Below are positions 54,915-64,000 of a stretch of 64,000 nucleotides of DNA, piece after piece. Position numbers and translations under genes: made by a program. This stretch comes from Zizania palustris (Eukaryota; Streptophyta; Magnoliopsida; Poales; Poaceae), in NCBI GenBank assembly GCA_019279435.1, contig JAAALK010000289.1:90489023-90553022 (forward strand), written 5' to 3'. The notes under the pieces were generated by a model that saw only the letters and a program-made list of their open reading frames with translations, ran no database searches and was not told the DNA's origin. Numbering within the stretch: the stretch's first letter is position 1; every line of letters begins with the position of its first letter.

Positions 54915-55986
54915 GATGTCAAAAAAGGTGAAGAGTGTCACGAGGAAGCTCTTCCGCTTGGGGAGTACATCGGCGAGTACACCGACGACTCAGGAGGACA
55001 CCCTATTCCAGGGTAGTTCCTCTTCTTCAAACAAACGTCGTCAAGAGCAGCTCCTGAGATGCATAGATCCGACATTAATTGGTCGGACTATTGCATTTCA
55101 ACTGGATGATGAGGTAACTTTCAAATTGATTTTTATGCCAGTTATAAACTATTACTAATTGTTTCAATACTATTTTATAGGAGGAAGAACACTTGGAGAG
55201 TGCGGGTCATGAGGATGATCCGGTGGGTGGGGGGCAGGAGGGGGATGACCCGGAGGGTGCGGGGCAGGGGGGTGACCCGGAGGGTGCGGGTCAGGAGGAG
55301 GGTGTTGAGGCTTCCGGGTACTCACTAACTTTCAGGGCGAGCCACCTGGTCGCCCCACCAGTAGTCTCTTCCGGTGGAGCCAAGATCGAGATTACGCCTG
55401 TAGGTGACGGGTAAGTCTAATACTCTTCTATTGTTTTGCTTTTTTTTTTCAAAAAATTTCTTTCAGTAAACTGACTTTATTTATTATGTATTTCTAGATT
55501 TTAGATTGACTCTCGGTTTAACGACACTTCGAGGGTCAGACAGGTTAGCCAGATATTGGGTAACCTTTGTCGTCTGCACTACCCAGGGGTGCTGACAATG
55601 CCGACCGGTGAGCGGGTTCTATGCCAGACATGGGACCAGTACCGGTTTGCTCCTGACGGGTGCCATGGAACTTCTCAGGGGGCGGTATCTCATGACTTCT
55701 GGGTATGTGTTTTTTCAATCTTCTTTTAGTTTTAACACAAAGCTTTAAATTTCTAACTTTTTAAATCTTCGATTGTTGAGATTTGTTGTCATATAATACA
55801 AATAGCATCTCTGTTCAGGTGAGGATTCCGTGGTTTGCAAACCGTGAGGATGCATATTTCGAATTCTGCAAGATTTGGTCTTCAGCTACATTCAAGAAGA
55901 CTTCCGAGCAGAAAAGACAATGTCGTGAGACAAATTCGAAGCACAGATATGGTGCCGATGGACATATTCGCCACGCTAAACGCATG
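54915..55986 (+). pseudogene. CACTA second ORF (En/Spm plant transposase domain, PF03004-like)
   Basis: Four exons can be read. Exon 1 is 54915 to about 55111 (MSKKVKSVTRKLFRLGSTSA). Exon 2 is about 55181-55410, with an acidic Gly-rich repeat (DPEGAGQ units) and PVVSSGGAKIEITPVGDG, ending at GTAAGT. Exon 3 is about 55504-55700 (QILGNLCRLHYPGVLTMPTG, GCHGTSQGAVSHDFW). Exon 4 is about 55819-55986 (IPWFANREDAYFEFCKIWSS ... RHRYGADGHIRHAKRM-like). Introns have GT...AG borders. The 3' exons are lost at the junction with the Tekay LTR. It probably encodes the DNA-binding partner protein (TNPA-like). Confidence 0.82.
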
Positions 55987-56030
55987 GTAAGACCTCCTTC
56001 TGTCACTTTATCTATAGATACATTGTTAAA

Positions 56031-57414
56031 AAGACCACGATGCCATCGAGGACCCGGAATATTACCCGGAAGTTCCCCCGTCGCCTTTCGCTGAGCAAGG
56101 CAAGTCACCAAACCAATCTTTTGAGCATATTGAACCCATGTCTTATTAAACTATCGCTAAAACACATAGGATATACATGCATTAGTCAAATGAAACCCTT
56201 ACAATATATTTATTTAGGATCCCCCGACCTTGATGTGCAACCCAAGCCATGCTATCTAGCCTAAACTCCTTGTTACCATATGATTAGTATTATTAGCTAG
56301 TGTCCAATGCATTGACACGATTGCTATAGGATTAAAAATGAGTCGTAGCAACTTGGTTCTACTATACGATCCCCATTATTCTTATCCTTGGAATTCTGTC
56401 GGTGATGGAGTTGTGGTTGTGAGTGAATGCATGGTGGGTTCCGGGTGCAAGCTAGGGCATTGGTCGGTAGCACCCGGGGCACTATAAGGACCGGTCTGCG
56501 GGATCTGTTGCAATACACTTCCGTACTAACCACAAGTCTAATGGGTAAGTCCTAACTAAGGTATGGAGTGTTCCAAACCGAGGCCACCACTTGGAGATGG
56601 GTCAAGCTGCACCTGCGGGTGGCTTTACCGATGTGGCACGAAAGGGGGTGCGACGTTAGCCGTGATGCGGCCCGGCGCGCCGGCGAAACCTAGAGCGGGT
56701 GGTTATCGCTTGGAGCATTTCATGCTAAAGTTTTGGCACGAGTTCCCGTGGTATGGGTCATCTCGTTACACTTTGGTGTTTGGGATGAGTGCGTGCCTTG
56801 TGGGTACAGTAGTACATCTCTGATCAGAGTCATAAATCTTTTCGAAAAGCCGAGCCCATGGTCAAGGGCGGGTTGCGTGACATCCCACAGTTAGTTTACT
56901 TTTGTTATGAATGTGCATGATGGTTTGACATGTAAGGACTGTTGTGCGAGGAGGTAAAACGTACTCCTCGAGTTAGATGGTATTATTGATGTTCATGTTT
57001 ATTATTCCGCATGATAAAATTTGACTACACTAAATGCCATGACTGAAAATGTACTTTTCCACACTTTTAGCCATTACTCTTCCTTCGTTATTATCCTGCA
57101 TTATTACTTGCATTCGCGGTGGCTTGTTTAGTACTTTTTTGTACTCATACCCGTTGGACACATAATTCAGAGGATGCGTACTATGAGGAGGATGGTCTGG
57201 AGTAGCGACCCAGTCAAGAAAACGATATTGAAGAAGACGTTCATCATTTAGTTTATTTTTATAGTTTCTTTTAATTTTACACTTGTGTAATAATGTGGTC
57301 TGCGAACCACGAATGAATGCTTGTATGTACGATGTCGCATGATGAACCTCTTGTTATTATTGTTTTTCTATGGAAATTCAATAATGTTCCGATTTGATAA
57401 ATCGGGGATCCACA
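56031..57414 (+). repeat. 5' LTR remnant (last about 1.4 kb)
   Basis: Aligns with the solo LTR from its position near 23656 to its end at 22305, so about 2.0 kb of the LTR 5' side is missing. It ends ATCGGGGATCCACA at 57414. It encodes a short open stretch (56038-56149) that is also open in the solo LTR. Confidence 0.9.
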
Positions 57415-57417
57415 AGA

Positions 57418-57430
57418 TGGTATCAGAGCC
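57418..57430 (+). other. Primer-binding site for initiator tRNA-Met
   Basis: TGGTATCAGAGCC, complementary to the 3' end of plant initiator Met tRNA, three bases after the LTR end. Confidence 0.95.
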
Positions 57431-57553
57431 GACTTGACACTAGGAAGCCAAACGGACCAGCCTAGCCAATAGCTGCAGAAAATTATTTCTCGAAAACCTA
57501 CTTTGTAAACTTTGTTCCTCTCCTCACTTTTCTTCAACTTGTCATTTTTGTAG

Positions 57554-58306
57554 ATGCCGGTCTACCAAGTGCACAGTTTCTGCCGCCACTTCGAGGGCTT
57601 CGTCAGGGAGCTCCGCATGATGGTCACCTTCCTTGGGTTCCTCTTCGAGCCCGAGTTCCATGGGGTATACATGGAGGAGTTCGCAGGACCCTGCGATGTC
57701 TCCCTCACCATCCACGGATCCAGGGAGCACCTACCGTTCTTCACAGCAGCACTTGGGGGCCCAACCTTCGACGTCGTGTGCCAACACGTCGCCCTCCAAG
57801 CCCTTATGGAATTTAGGATGATCTATAACGATCGTATTCAGAACTCATCCTTCCGGCTTGTGCCGAAGTGCACTCCCGGCACCCACCGTAGTATCTACAT
57901 CAGAGTTCACTCCGATCGTGATCCGGTCATGGCCCGGCAAACGCGTCTTCTTCAAGCCATGGACGATCAGCACCATGAGGCGGTTGAGTTCCTTCGTCAA
58001 GAGACGAAGAGCTTGATCCAACAAAACGACGAGCTACAGCGCAAGATTATGCAGCTACAGAAGGACATTGCGGAGATGGTTCCCCTCGTCCCGAGGAAGA
58101 GGAAGCCTATCCACGAGCCTGCCCCTCACCCCAAGAGGATCCAGCCACACCTCTCCACCGCCAGACCGTCCACCTCCAGCGCCCCTGCACCACGCCCTGG
58201 CCTCGTCTCCGACCCCATCATCGAGAATTTTCTCGAGCCCACCGTCCCTCAGGACCCGCGTGCTCGTGGTTCCGAGAGCACGGAGACCGCCTCCAGTGGA
58301 GAGTAG
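57554..58306 (+). CDS. Extra ORF upstream of gag (orf0-like), intact
   Basis: 250 aa, MPVYQVHSFCRHFEGFVREL to ESTETASSGE, with no stop although gag and pol downstream are full of them. The N-terminal 120 residues look like a compact beta-rich domain (VSLTIHGSREHLPFFTAALG, FDVVCQHVALQALMEFRMIY). A coiled coil follows at residues 145-180 (AVEFLRQETKSLIQQNDELQ) and then a Pro/Ser-rich tail with KRKPIH. RIRE3/RIRE8-type elements are reported to carry an ORF here; I know no proven function. Confidence 0.75.
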   Translation: MPVYQVHSFCRHFEGFVRELRMMVTFLGFLFEPEFHGVYMEEFAGPCDVSLTIHGSREHLPFFTAALGGPTFDVVCQHVALQALMEFRMIYNDRIQNSSFRLVPKCTPGTHRSIYIRVHSDRDPVMARQTRLLQAMDDQHHEAVEFLRQETKSLIQQNDELQRKIMQLQKDIAEMVPLVPRKRKPIHEPAPHPKRIQPHLSTARPSTSSAPAPRPGLVSDPIIENFLEPTVPQDPRARGSESTETASSGE

Positions 58307-58520
58307 GCACTAGTTACCATTGTTTAAGTTATAATGATTTTATGTATGTGGTGCTATCTACAACAACTTGTGTCGTAGGTAGAATAAAATAAGAGCATGA
58401 ATGTAACAAACTGTTTATACCACTTGAGATATATATATGAGCCTCAACGGCCCCTTTGATTTAAAATGTTTGTATCATCATCTTTTTACCTTATACCTCA
58501 AGCTTTTATATGTTCAGAAG

Positions 58521-59580
58521 ATGGCCGACAACCAGAACACCGGCTCCAACAATGAAGAAGGAGGAAGCCATGGCCTGCCCAAAAGTGTTGTGCCCAACTA
58601 GGGTGCAACGGGCCCACGACAGACTGGGTCGCCGTCCGCCAACCACCCTACCTTGGTGGAAATGATGGCGAATCAAAACCAGCTGATCACCGCCCTCCTC
58701 ACCCAAATGCAGCACCAACAGGCGCAGTTGGACTGCCTGCAAAATGTGGAGCCTGCCTCTCGTGCGCTCGCACCCGCGCCCGCTCCCCAACTCTCGGAGT
58801 TCCTGCGCGTACGCCCACCGATCTTCTCCAGCACCACCAACCCCATGGAAGCCAGAGATTGGCTCCGAACCATTGGGAAGAAGTTGGACCTCCTCCCCTA
58901 CACAGACCGGGAGAGAGTGGCGTTCGCCACTCATCAACTCCAGGGTCTCGCCGCAGAATGGTGGGACAACTACCATGAGTAACAGCCAGAGGACCACGTG
59001 GTGACATGGGCGGAGTTCTCCATCGCCTTTCGCGCCGCCCATGTCCCCGCCGGAGTTATCACGGTCAAACAGTAGGAGTTTCGCGACCTGCAGCAGGGCA
59101 GCCAGACTGTCTTGGAGTACCTCCATGAGTTCAACCGTCTGGCACGCTACGCGCCAAAAGAGGTGCGAACCGATGCCCTCCGCCAGGCTAAGTTCCTCCG
59201 GGGACTTTCAACGGTTGGTGAATAAAGCGCTCATCCAAGAGACTGAGCAAAACAAGTTGGACCTCAAGAAGAGGAAAATGAACGCCTTTAAGCATCAGCA
59301 GGCGAATTCCCAGAGACCCCGCTTCGTCCCTCCGCCACCAGCGCCCGCATACCATCCTCGGCCCGCCTACAGGCCACCTCACGCCGCCGGCGGATCCAAC
59401 ACCGGGCATCCCCGCCCCGCTCCACCAGCTCTGGCCACTCAGCCGACGCCCGCCTCCAAGGCCCAGATCTTGAGGGATCGCCAAGGGAAGTCGGGCGTCT
59501 GCTTCAACTGCCGGAAAGAAGGGCACTACTCACACCAGTGTCCTCACCCCAAGAAACACCAAGGCGTGGCACCCAACTAG
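58521..59580 (+). pseudogene. gag of the Tekay-like element
   Basis: Starts MADNQNTGSNNEEGGSHGLP at 58521. The central gag domain (FLRVRPPIFSSTTNPMEARD ... LQGLAAEWWDNYHE) and the zinc knuckle CFNCRKEGHYSHQC (about 59500-59542) are clear. In-frame stops at 58599, 58980 and 59073, plus a one-base frameshift near 59205, disrupt it. The stop at 59578-59580 separates gag from pol; since pol continues in the same frame, the parent element probably had one fused gag-pol frame. Confidence 0.9.
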
Positions 59581-62500
59581 GCGGTGCGTGCCCACGTCAA
59601 CCACATCAGCGCGGAGGAAGCTCAGGAGGCTCCCGAAGTCGTGCTCGGTACGTTTACCGCAAATTCCATACCAGTTATGATTCTATTTGACTCTGGAGCA
59701 ACACACTCTTTCATCTCAGAAGATTTTGTGAAAACCAACGACTTGGAAGTACTCCCTCTATCAGTCCCCTTGGTGATTACCACTCCCGACAATAAGACCT
59801 TAGCCCACTTATACAGTCCTAAGGTTAAGATAGAGATCCAAGGAGTATTGTTCCGGGCCGAGCCAGTCCTCATTAAGTGCACCGGACTCGACCTCATCCT
59901 AGGGATGGATTGGTTGATGAAGCACATGGGAGTGATCGTATGTGCTAACAAGTCCATAACAGTGACCAACCTCGAAGGCGAAGCCGTCACCTTTCGGATG
60001 ACCAGCCGCAAACCTCTTGAGGCATCTCTTCACTCTCTAGCCCTTGAAGAAGTGCCCATAGTCAAGGAGTTCATGGACGACTTCCCAGAGGACCTACCAG
60101 GAATGCCTCCCAAGCGGGACATCGAATTCAGAATCGAACTTGTCCCCGGGACCACTCCAATCTCCAAGCGCCCATATCGGATGGCCGCCAATGAGCTAGC
60201 TGAAGTCAAGAGCAACATCGAAGACCTGGAGCAGAAAGGGTACATCCGACCGAGTACCTCACCCTGGGGTGCACCGGTCATCTTTGCCATGAAGAAGGAC
60301 AAGACCAAGAGGATGTGCGTGGACTATAGAGCCTTAAACGACGTAACCATCAAGAACAAGTACCCATTGCCTTGGATCGACGAGCTGTTCGATCAACTGA
60401 AAGGATCCTCGGTGTTTTCCAAGATTGACCTCAAGTCAGATTATCACCAATTGAGGATTAGAGAAGAGTACATACCCAAGACGGCATTCACCTCCCGCTA
60501 TGGACTCTACGAGTATGTTGTGATGTCGTTCGGACTCACGAATGCCCCTGTCTTTTTCATGAACATGATGAACAATGTATTCATGGAGTTCTTGGATAAG
60601 TTCATCGTGGTATTCATCGACGATATCCTCGTCTACTCGAGGACCAAGGAAGAACATGAAACCCACCTCCATCTAACCCTCGGAAAGCTAAGGGAACAAC
60701 AACTGTACGCCAAATACAGCAAGTGCGAGTTTTGGTCATCAGAGGTGAAGTTCCTCGGTCATGTCATATCCGCGGGAGGAATAGCGTTGGACCCGACCAC
60801 CATGGAAGCAGTAACCAACTGGTTGCAGCCCACAAGTGTGACCGAGATCTGGAGTTTTCTCGGATTGGCCGGATACTACCTCCGATTCATCGAGAATTTT
60901 TTGAAAATCGCCAAGCCTATGACCAGGCTTTTGCAGAAGGAAGTGAAATTTGAATAGACCCCAGATTGTGAAGAAAGCTTCCAAACCCTCAAGAAGAAGC
61001 TCATGTCAGCCCCTATCCTGACTCTACCTAACATCCGGAAAGACTTCCACGTCTACTGTGATGCCTCTCGTCAAGGATTGGGATGTGTCTTAATGCAAGA
61101 CGGGAAGGTTATATCTTACGCCTCCCGATAGCTGAGACCACATGAACTGAACTACCTGACCCACGACCTGGAGTTAGCAGCCGTGGTTCATGCCTTGAAG
61201 ATATGGAGACATTACCTTGTGGGAAATCGGTGTGAGGTCTTCACCGACCACAAGAGCCTCAGGTATATATTCACCCAGCCGGACCTGAACCTCAGACAAA
61301 GGAGATGGTTGGAACTGATCAAAGATTATGACTTGGGCATCCATTATCATCCAAGAAAGGCAAATGTGGTGGCAGACGCCCTTAGTCGAAAAGGGTACTG
61401 CAATGCCATCATGATACAGGACTAGGCCCCTTTGCTATACAAGGAGATGGAAAAGCTGAATTTAGGGATCACCACCCGAGCGTACCTCGCTGCCTTGGAG
61501 TCTAGACCTGTCTTGATAGACTAGATCCGAGAAAAGCAGAAGGAAGACCCGGACATCTTGGAGATCCAACAGAACATGCGGAAGGGTAAAGCCCCCGGAT
61601 TCTCTAAGGACGAGCATGGTACCATCTAGCTCGGAAACCGGATATGTGTGCCCGATAAGCCTGAGTTAAAGACTCTCATCCTTCAAGAGGCCCACGATAC
61701 TCTATACTCCATACATCCCGGGAGTACAAGGATGTATCAAGACCTGAAGGAGAAATATTGGTGGGTCAGCATGAAGAGGGAAATAGCCGAGTATGTGGCC
61801 AAGTGCGATACACGCCGGCGAGTCAAGGCAGAGCACCAACGACCTGCTGGACTGTTGCAACCCCTCAAGGTCCCCGAATAGAAGTGGGAAGAGATAGGAA
61901 TGGACTTCATCATGGGACTGCCCAGGACCCAAGCCGGTCACGATTCTATCTAGGTGATCGTCGACCGACTCACCAAGGTGGCTCACTTCATCCCCGTCAA
62001 GACAACTTACACCATCACCAAATTGGCCGAGTTGTATATGACCCGGATCGTGTGCCTACACGGAGTTCCAAAGAAGATTGTATCGGACCGTGGGAGCCAG
62101 TTCACCTCTAAGTTTTGGTAGAACCTTCAAGAGGAATTCGGCACCCGGCTGAACTTTAGCACTGCCTATCATCCTCATACTGATGGTCAAACCGAAAGGG
62201 TTAACCAGATATTGGAGGATATGCTTAGAGCTTGCGCTCTAGACTTTGGCAGAATGTGGGACAAGAACTTGCCCTATGCGGAGTTCTCCTACAACAACAA
62301 CTATCAAGCCAGCACGCAGATGTCCCCGTTCGAAGCACTGTATGGGCATAAATGTAGAACGTTGTTGCTGTGGGATCAGACCGGAGAGTCACAACTGTTT
62401 GGGACAGATATATTGAGAGAAGCCGAAGAGAAGGTCAAGATCATAAGGGACAGATTGAAGAGAGCCCAGTCCCGATAGAAAAGTTACGCCGATAACTGAC

Positions 62501-62940
62501 GGAGAGACCTAACCTTTGAGGAGGGTGATTATGTCTATCTCTGAGTCACTCCCCTCTGTGGAACTCAAAGGTTCAACATGAGAGGCAAGCTAGCACCCCG
62601 CTATGTCGGACCTTTTCAGATCCTCCGACGGCAAGGAGAAGTGGCATATCAATTAGAACTACCTCCATCTCTGGCAGGAGTCCATGATGTGTTCCACGTC
62701 TCTCAGCTGAAGAAGTGTCTTCGTGTGCCCGCCGAGCAAGCCGACCTCCAACAACTCAACGTCCAAGAGGATTTGACCTACATCGAGAAGCCCGTCAAGA
62801 TTCTGGAAACTAAGGAAAGAGTAACCAGGAGCCGTGTGGTTCGCTTATGCAAGGTTCAGTGGGACAACCACCCCATCGAAGAAGCCACATGGGAAAAGGA
62901 AGACGAGTTGAAAGCCCAATACCCCGAGCTATTTGAGTAG
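59581..62940 (+). pseudogene. pol of the Tekay-like element with chromodomain
   Basis: A single frame carries protease (ILFDSGATHSFISEDF, about 59680-59730; GLDLILGMDWL), reverse transcriptase (KIDLKSDYHQLRI, active box FIDDILVYS about 60614-60640), RNase H (VYCDASRQGLGCVLM, TDHKSLRYIF), integrase (GMDFIMGLPRT, VSDRGSQFTSKFW, YHPHTDGQTERVNQ) and a C-terminal chromodomain (VRLCKVQWDNHPIEEATWEK, ending 62938). The integrase zinc finger has lost a cysteine (CDTRRR). In-frame stops lie at 60955, 61129, 61423, 61522, 61627, 61879, 61951, 62119, 62476, 62497 and 62542; no frameshift is needed across 3.3 kb. Confidence 0.92.
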
Positions 62941-62984
62941 CGTTCCAATCTCGAGGATGAGATTCTTTGTAAGGGGGATAGGTT

Positions 62985-64000
62985 TGTAACACCCCAAATT
63001 TTCAAGGAAATAAAAATATCATTTAATATATTTTCCTGGAATTATTTATTTTAGAAATACCTTTAATGCCCTCCTTAACCTTTTTGAACAATAAACCTAG
63101 ATGAAACGACCAAACCAGGGGCTAGAAAATTTTGTATATGATCCCAAGGCCAAGATGTATTTTTGAGAATTTTTACAAATTTTTATCAACCTTGGAATTA
63201 GCCCAAATATTTTAATCCATTTTCTGTAATTATTTTAATCGGAAACGCAATTAAACAGTAACGGGCCTCCCCCTCTCTTTCTCTCTCTCCCGGCCGGCCC
63301 AGCCCATTCCTCCCCACGCGCCCCGTCTGACCAGTGGACCCCGCCCGTCAGTGACCCCCTCTCCGCGCGCGTACCCAGCCCCACCTGTCGGCGCCAACCG
63401 ATCCCTCACGCCCGACCGCCTCGGCCCCACCTGTCAACGCCACCCCTCTCTCAGCCGAGCCCAACCCCACCCATCAGCCTCGCCCTTTGTCGCGTGTTCG
63501 CCCGTTGCCCGGTGGACCCCACCTATCGGACCCGTCGTCCACCTCGCGCTAACCCCCCCTTTAACCTCGTCGGCCCCCAATCCCGCCTCGGATCCGCCCC
63601 GCCAGCCCCCTAGCGTTAATTCATCGACGCCATTAACACCCCCGTGATGCGCCGACCGTTTCCCCTCATTAACCCACGCGCTATCGCCTGTCGCTCGCAT
63701 GCATGGTAAGAGCTTGCCGGCGTTACTCTCGGCCCTCCCCCGATTGCGCCCTCTCTGCCCCTGCCTACACCCCTATTTAAACCCCCGACCACCGCCGTGC
63801 TCAACCCCCACGACATTTCGCTGCGAGAACGAACAGAGCACTCCCCATTCGGTTTTTAGCACCTCACCGCCACTCCTACTCCGGTCGGCCCTCACCGTCG
63901 CCGGTGACCTCATCCGCCCTAGGCGACCCGACCATTGTGACCGCAAGGACATCACCGACCTCGGCCACCCCTCCGTCGACGCCGGACCTCGCCGGATCGC
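62985..64000 (+). repeat. 3' LTR, first about 1 kb
   Basis: Starts TGTAACACCCCAAATTTTC after the purine tract aagggggatagg. The first kilobase matches the solo LTR (minus strand from 25672). A TATA-like TATTTAAA at about 63774-63781 marks the LTR promoter. The window ends inside the LTR. Confidence 0.92.

Larger units (their letters stand above)
50805..56030 (+). mobile_element. CACTA (En/Spm) element, 3' end missing
   Basis: Starts CACTACAGGAAAAT at 50805 after ttt (the probable 3-bp target duplication). The subterminal region (50827-50975) carries repeated cttccgtcggc / gccgacgaaagtt motifs in both orientations, as in CACTA elements. Two genes follow: a TNP2-type transposase and a second ORF with an En/Spm plant-transposase domain. 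No matching CACTA...TAGTG end is found; near 56030 the sequence passes straight into the middle of a Tekay-like LTR, so a deletion removed both the CACTA 3' end and the LTR 5' end. Confidence 0.9.
56031..64000 (+). mobile_element. Tekay-like chromovirus (Ty3/gypsy), 5' truncated, 3' LTR runs off the window
   Basis: Order: 5' LTR remnant (56031-57414), primer site TGGTATCAGAGCC (57418-57430, initiator Met tRNA), extra ORF (57554-58306), gag (58521-59580), pol with protease, reverse transcriptase, RNase H, integrase and chromodomain (59581-62940), polypurine tract (about 62970-62984) and 3' LTR from 62985. The long LTR (3.4 kb in the solo copy), Met primer and chromodomain fit the Tekay/Del clade; the extra ORF recalls RIRE3/RIRE8 of rice. 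Many in-frame stops make it inactive. Confidence 0.92.

Overview
This window is nuclear DNA from a grass (Poaceae). About 20 kb of grass-type chloroplast DNA is embedded in layered plant transposons: Helitrons, Ty3/gypsy LTR elements of the Tat and Tekay kinds, and a CACTA element. The chloroplast gene order (ycf3-trnS-rps4-trnT-trnL-trnF-ndhJ-ndhK-ndhC-trnV-trnM-atpE-atpB-rbcL-[rpl23 relic]-[accD relic]-psaI-ycf4-cemA-petA) is the grass large-single-copy order, and the rpl23 and accD relics between rbcL and psaI point to grasses. The segment is a nuclear plastid insertion (NUPT), not a plastome: atpB, cemA and petA are each broken by a nuclear transposon, and several genes carry stops and frameshifts.

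Layout. 1-2881: 5' part of a minus-strand Tat-like LTR retrotransposon inserted in a Helitron. 2882-11662: a large minus-strand Helitron with a Rep-helicase gene, an RPA1-like gene, two tandem arrays, a promoter-like block and a canonical 5' end (TCTCTACTA) at 11662. 11663 to about 13260: unclassified nuclear DNA. About 13265-21776: NUPT part 1 (ycf3 exon 1 to the 3' end of atpB). 21777-31242: a minus-strand Tat element inserted in atpB; its 3' LTR is split by a 3368-bp solo LTR of a Tekay-like family with a perfect 5-bp duplication. 31243-32242: 1000 Ns. 32243-36968: NUPT part 2 (rbcL to the 5' half of cemA). 36969-43775: a non-autonomous LTR element with no gag-pol and a large antisense reading frame. 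43776-44631: the rest of cemA and the start of petA. 44632-48464: a non-autonomous Helitron with a chimera of two captured host gene fragments (SOUL heme-binding protein and P4-ATPase flippase). 48465 to about 49955: the rest of petA and spacer. About 49955-50804: unclassified nuclear DNA. 50805 to about 56030: a CACTA element whose 3' end is missing. About 56031-64000: a plus-strand Tekay-like chromovirus (truncated 5' LTR, extra upstream ORF, gag, pol with chromodomain, start of the 3' LTR).

No ordinary host gene looks functional here. Several plastid reading frames (rps4, ndhJ, ndhK, atpE, psaI, ycf4) are intact, but as nuclear copies without plastid expression context they are presumed silent. 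Each transposon carries an identifiable but damaged gene set. The most informative points are the nesting order, the chimeric Helitron with an exact A|T insertion in petA, the stop codons in the Tekay pol that mostly fit decay at CHG methylation sites, and the antisense ORF as the only coding content of the element in cemA.
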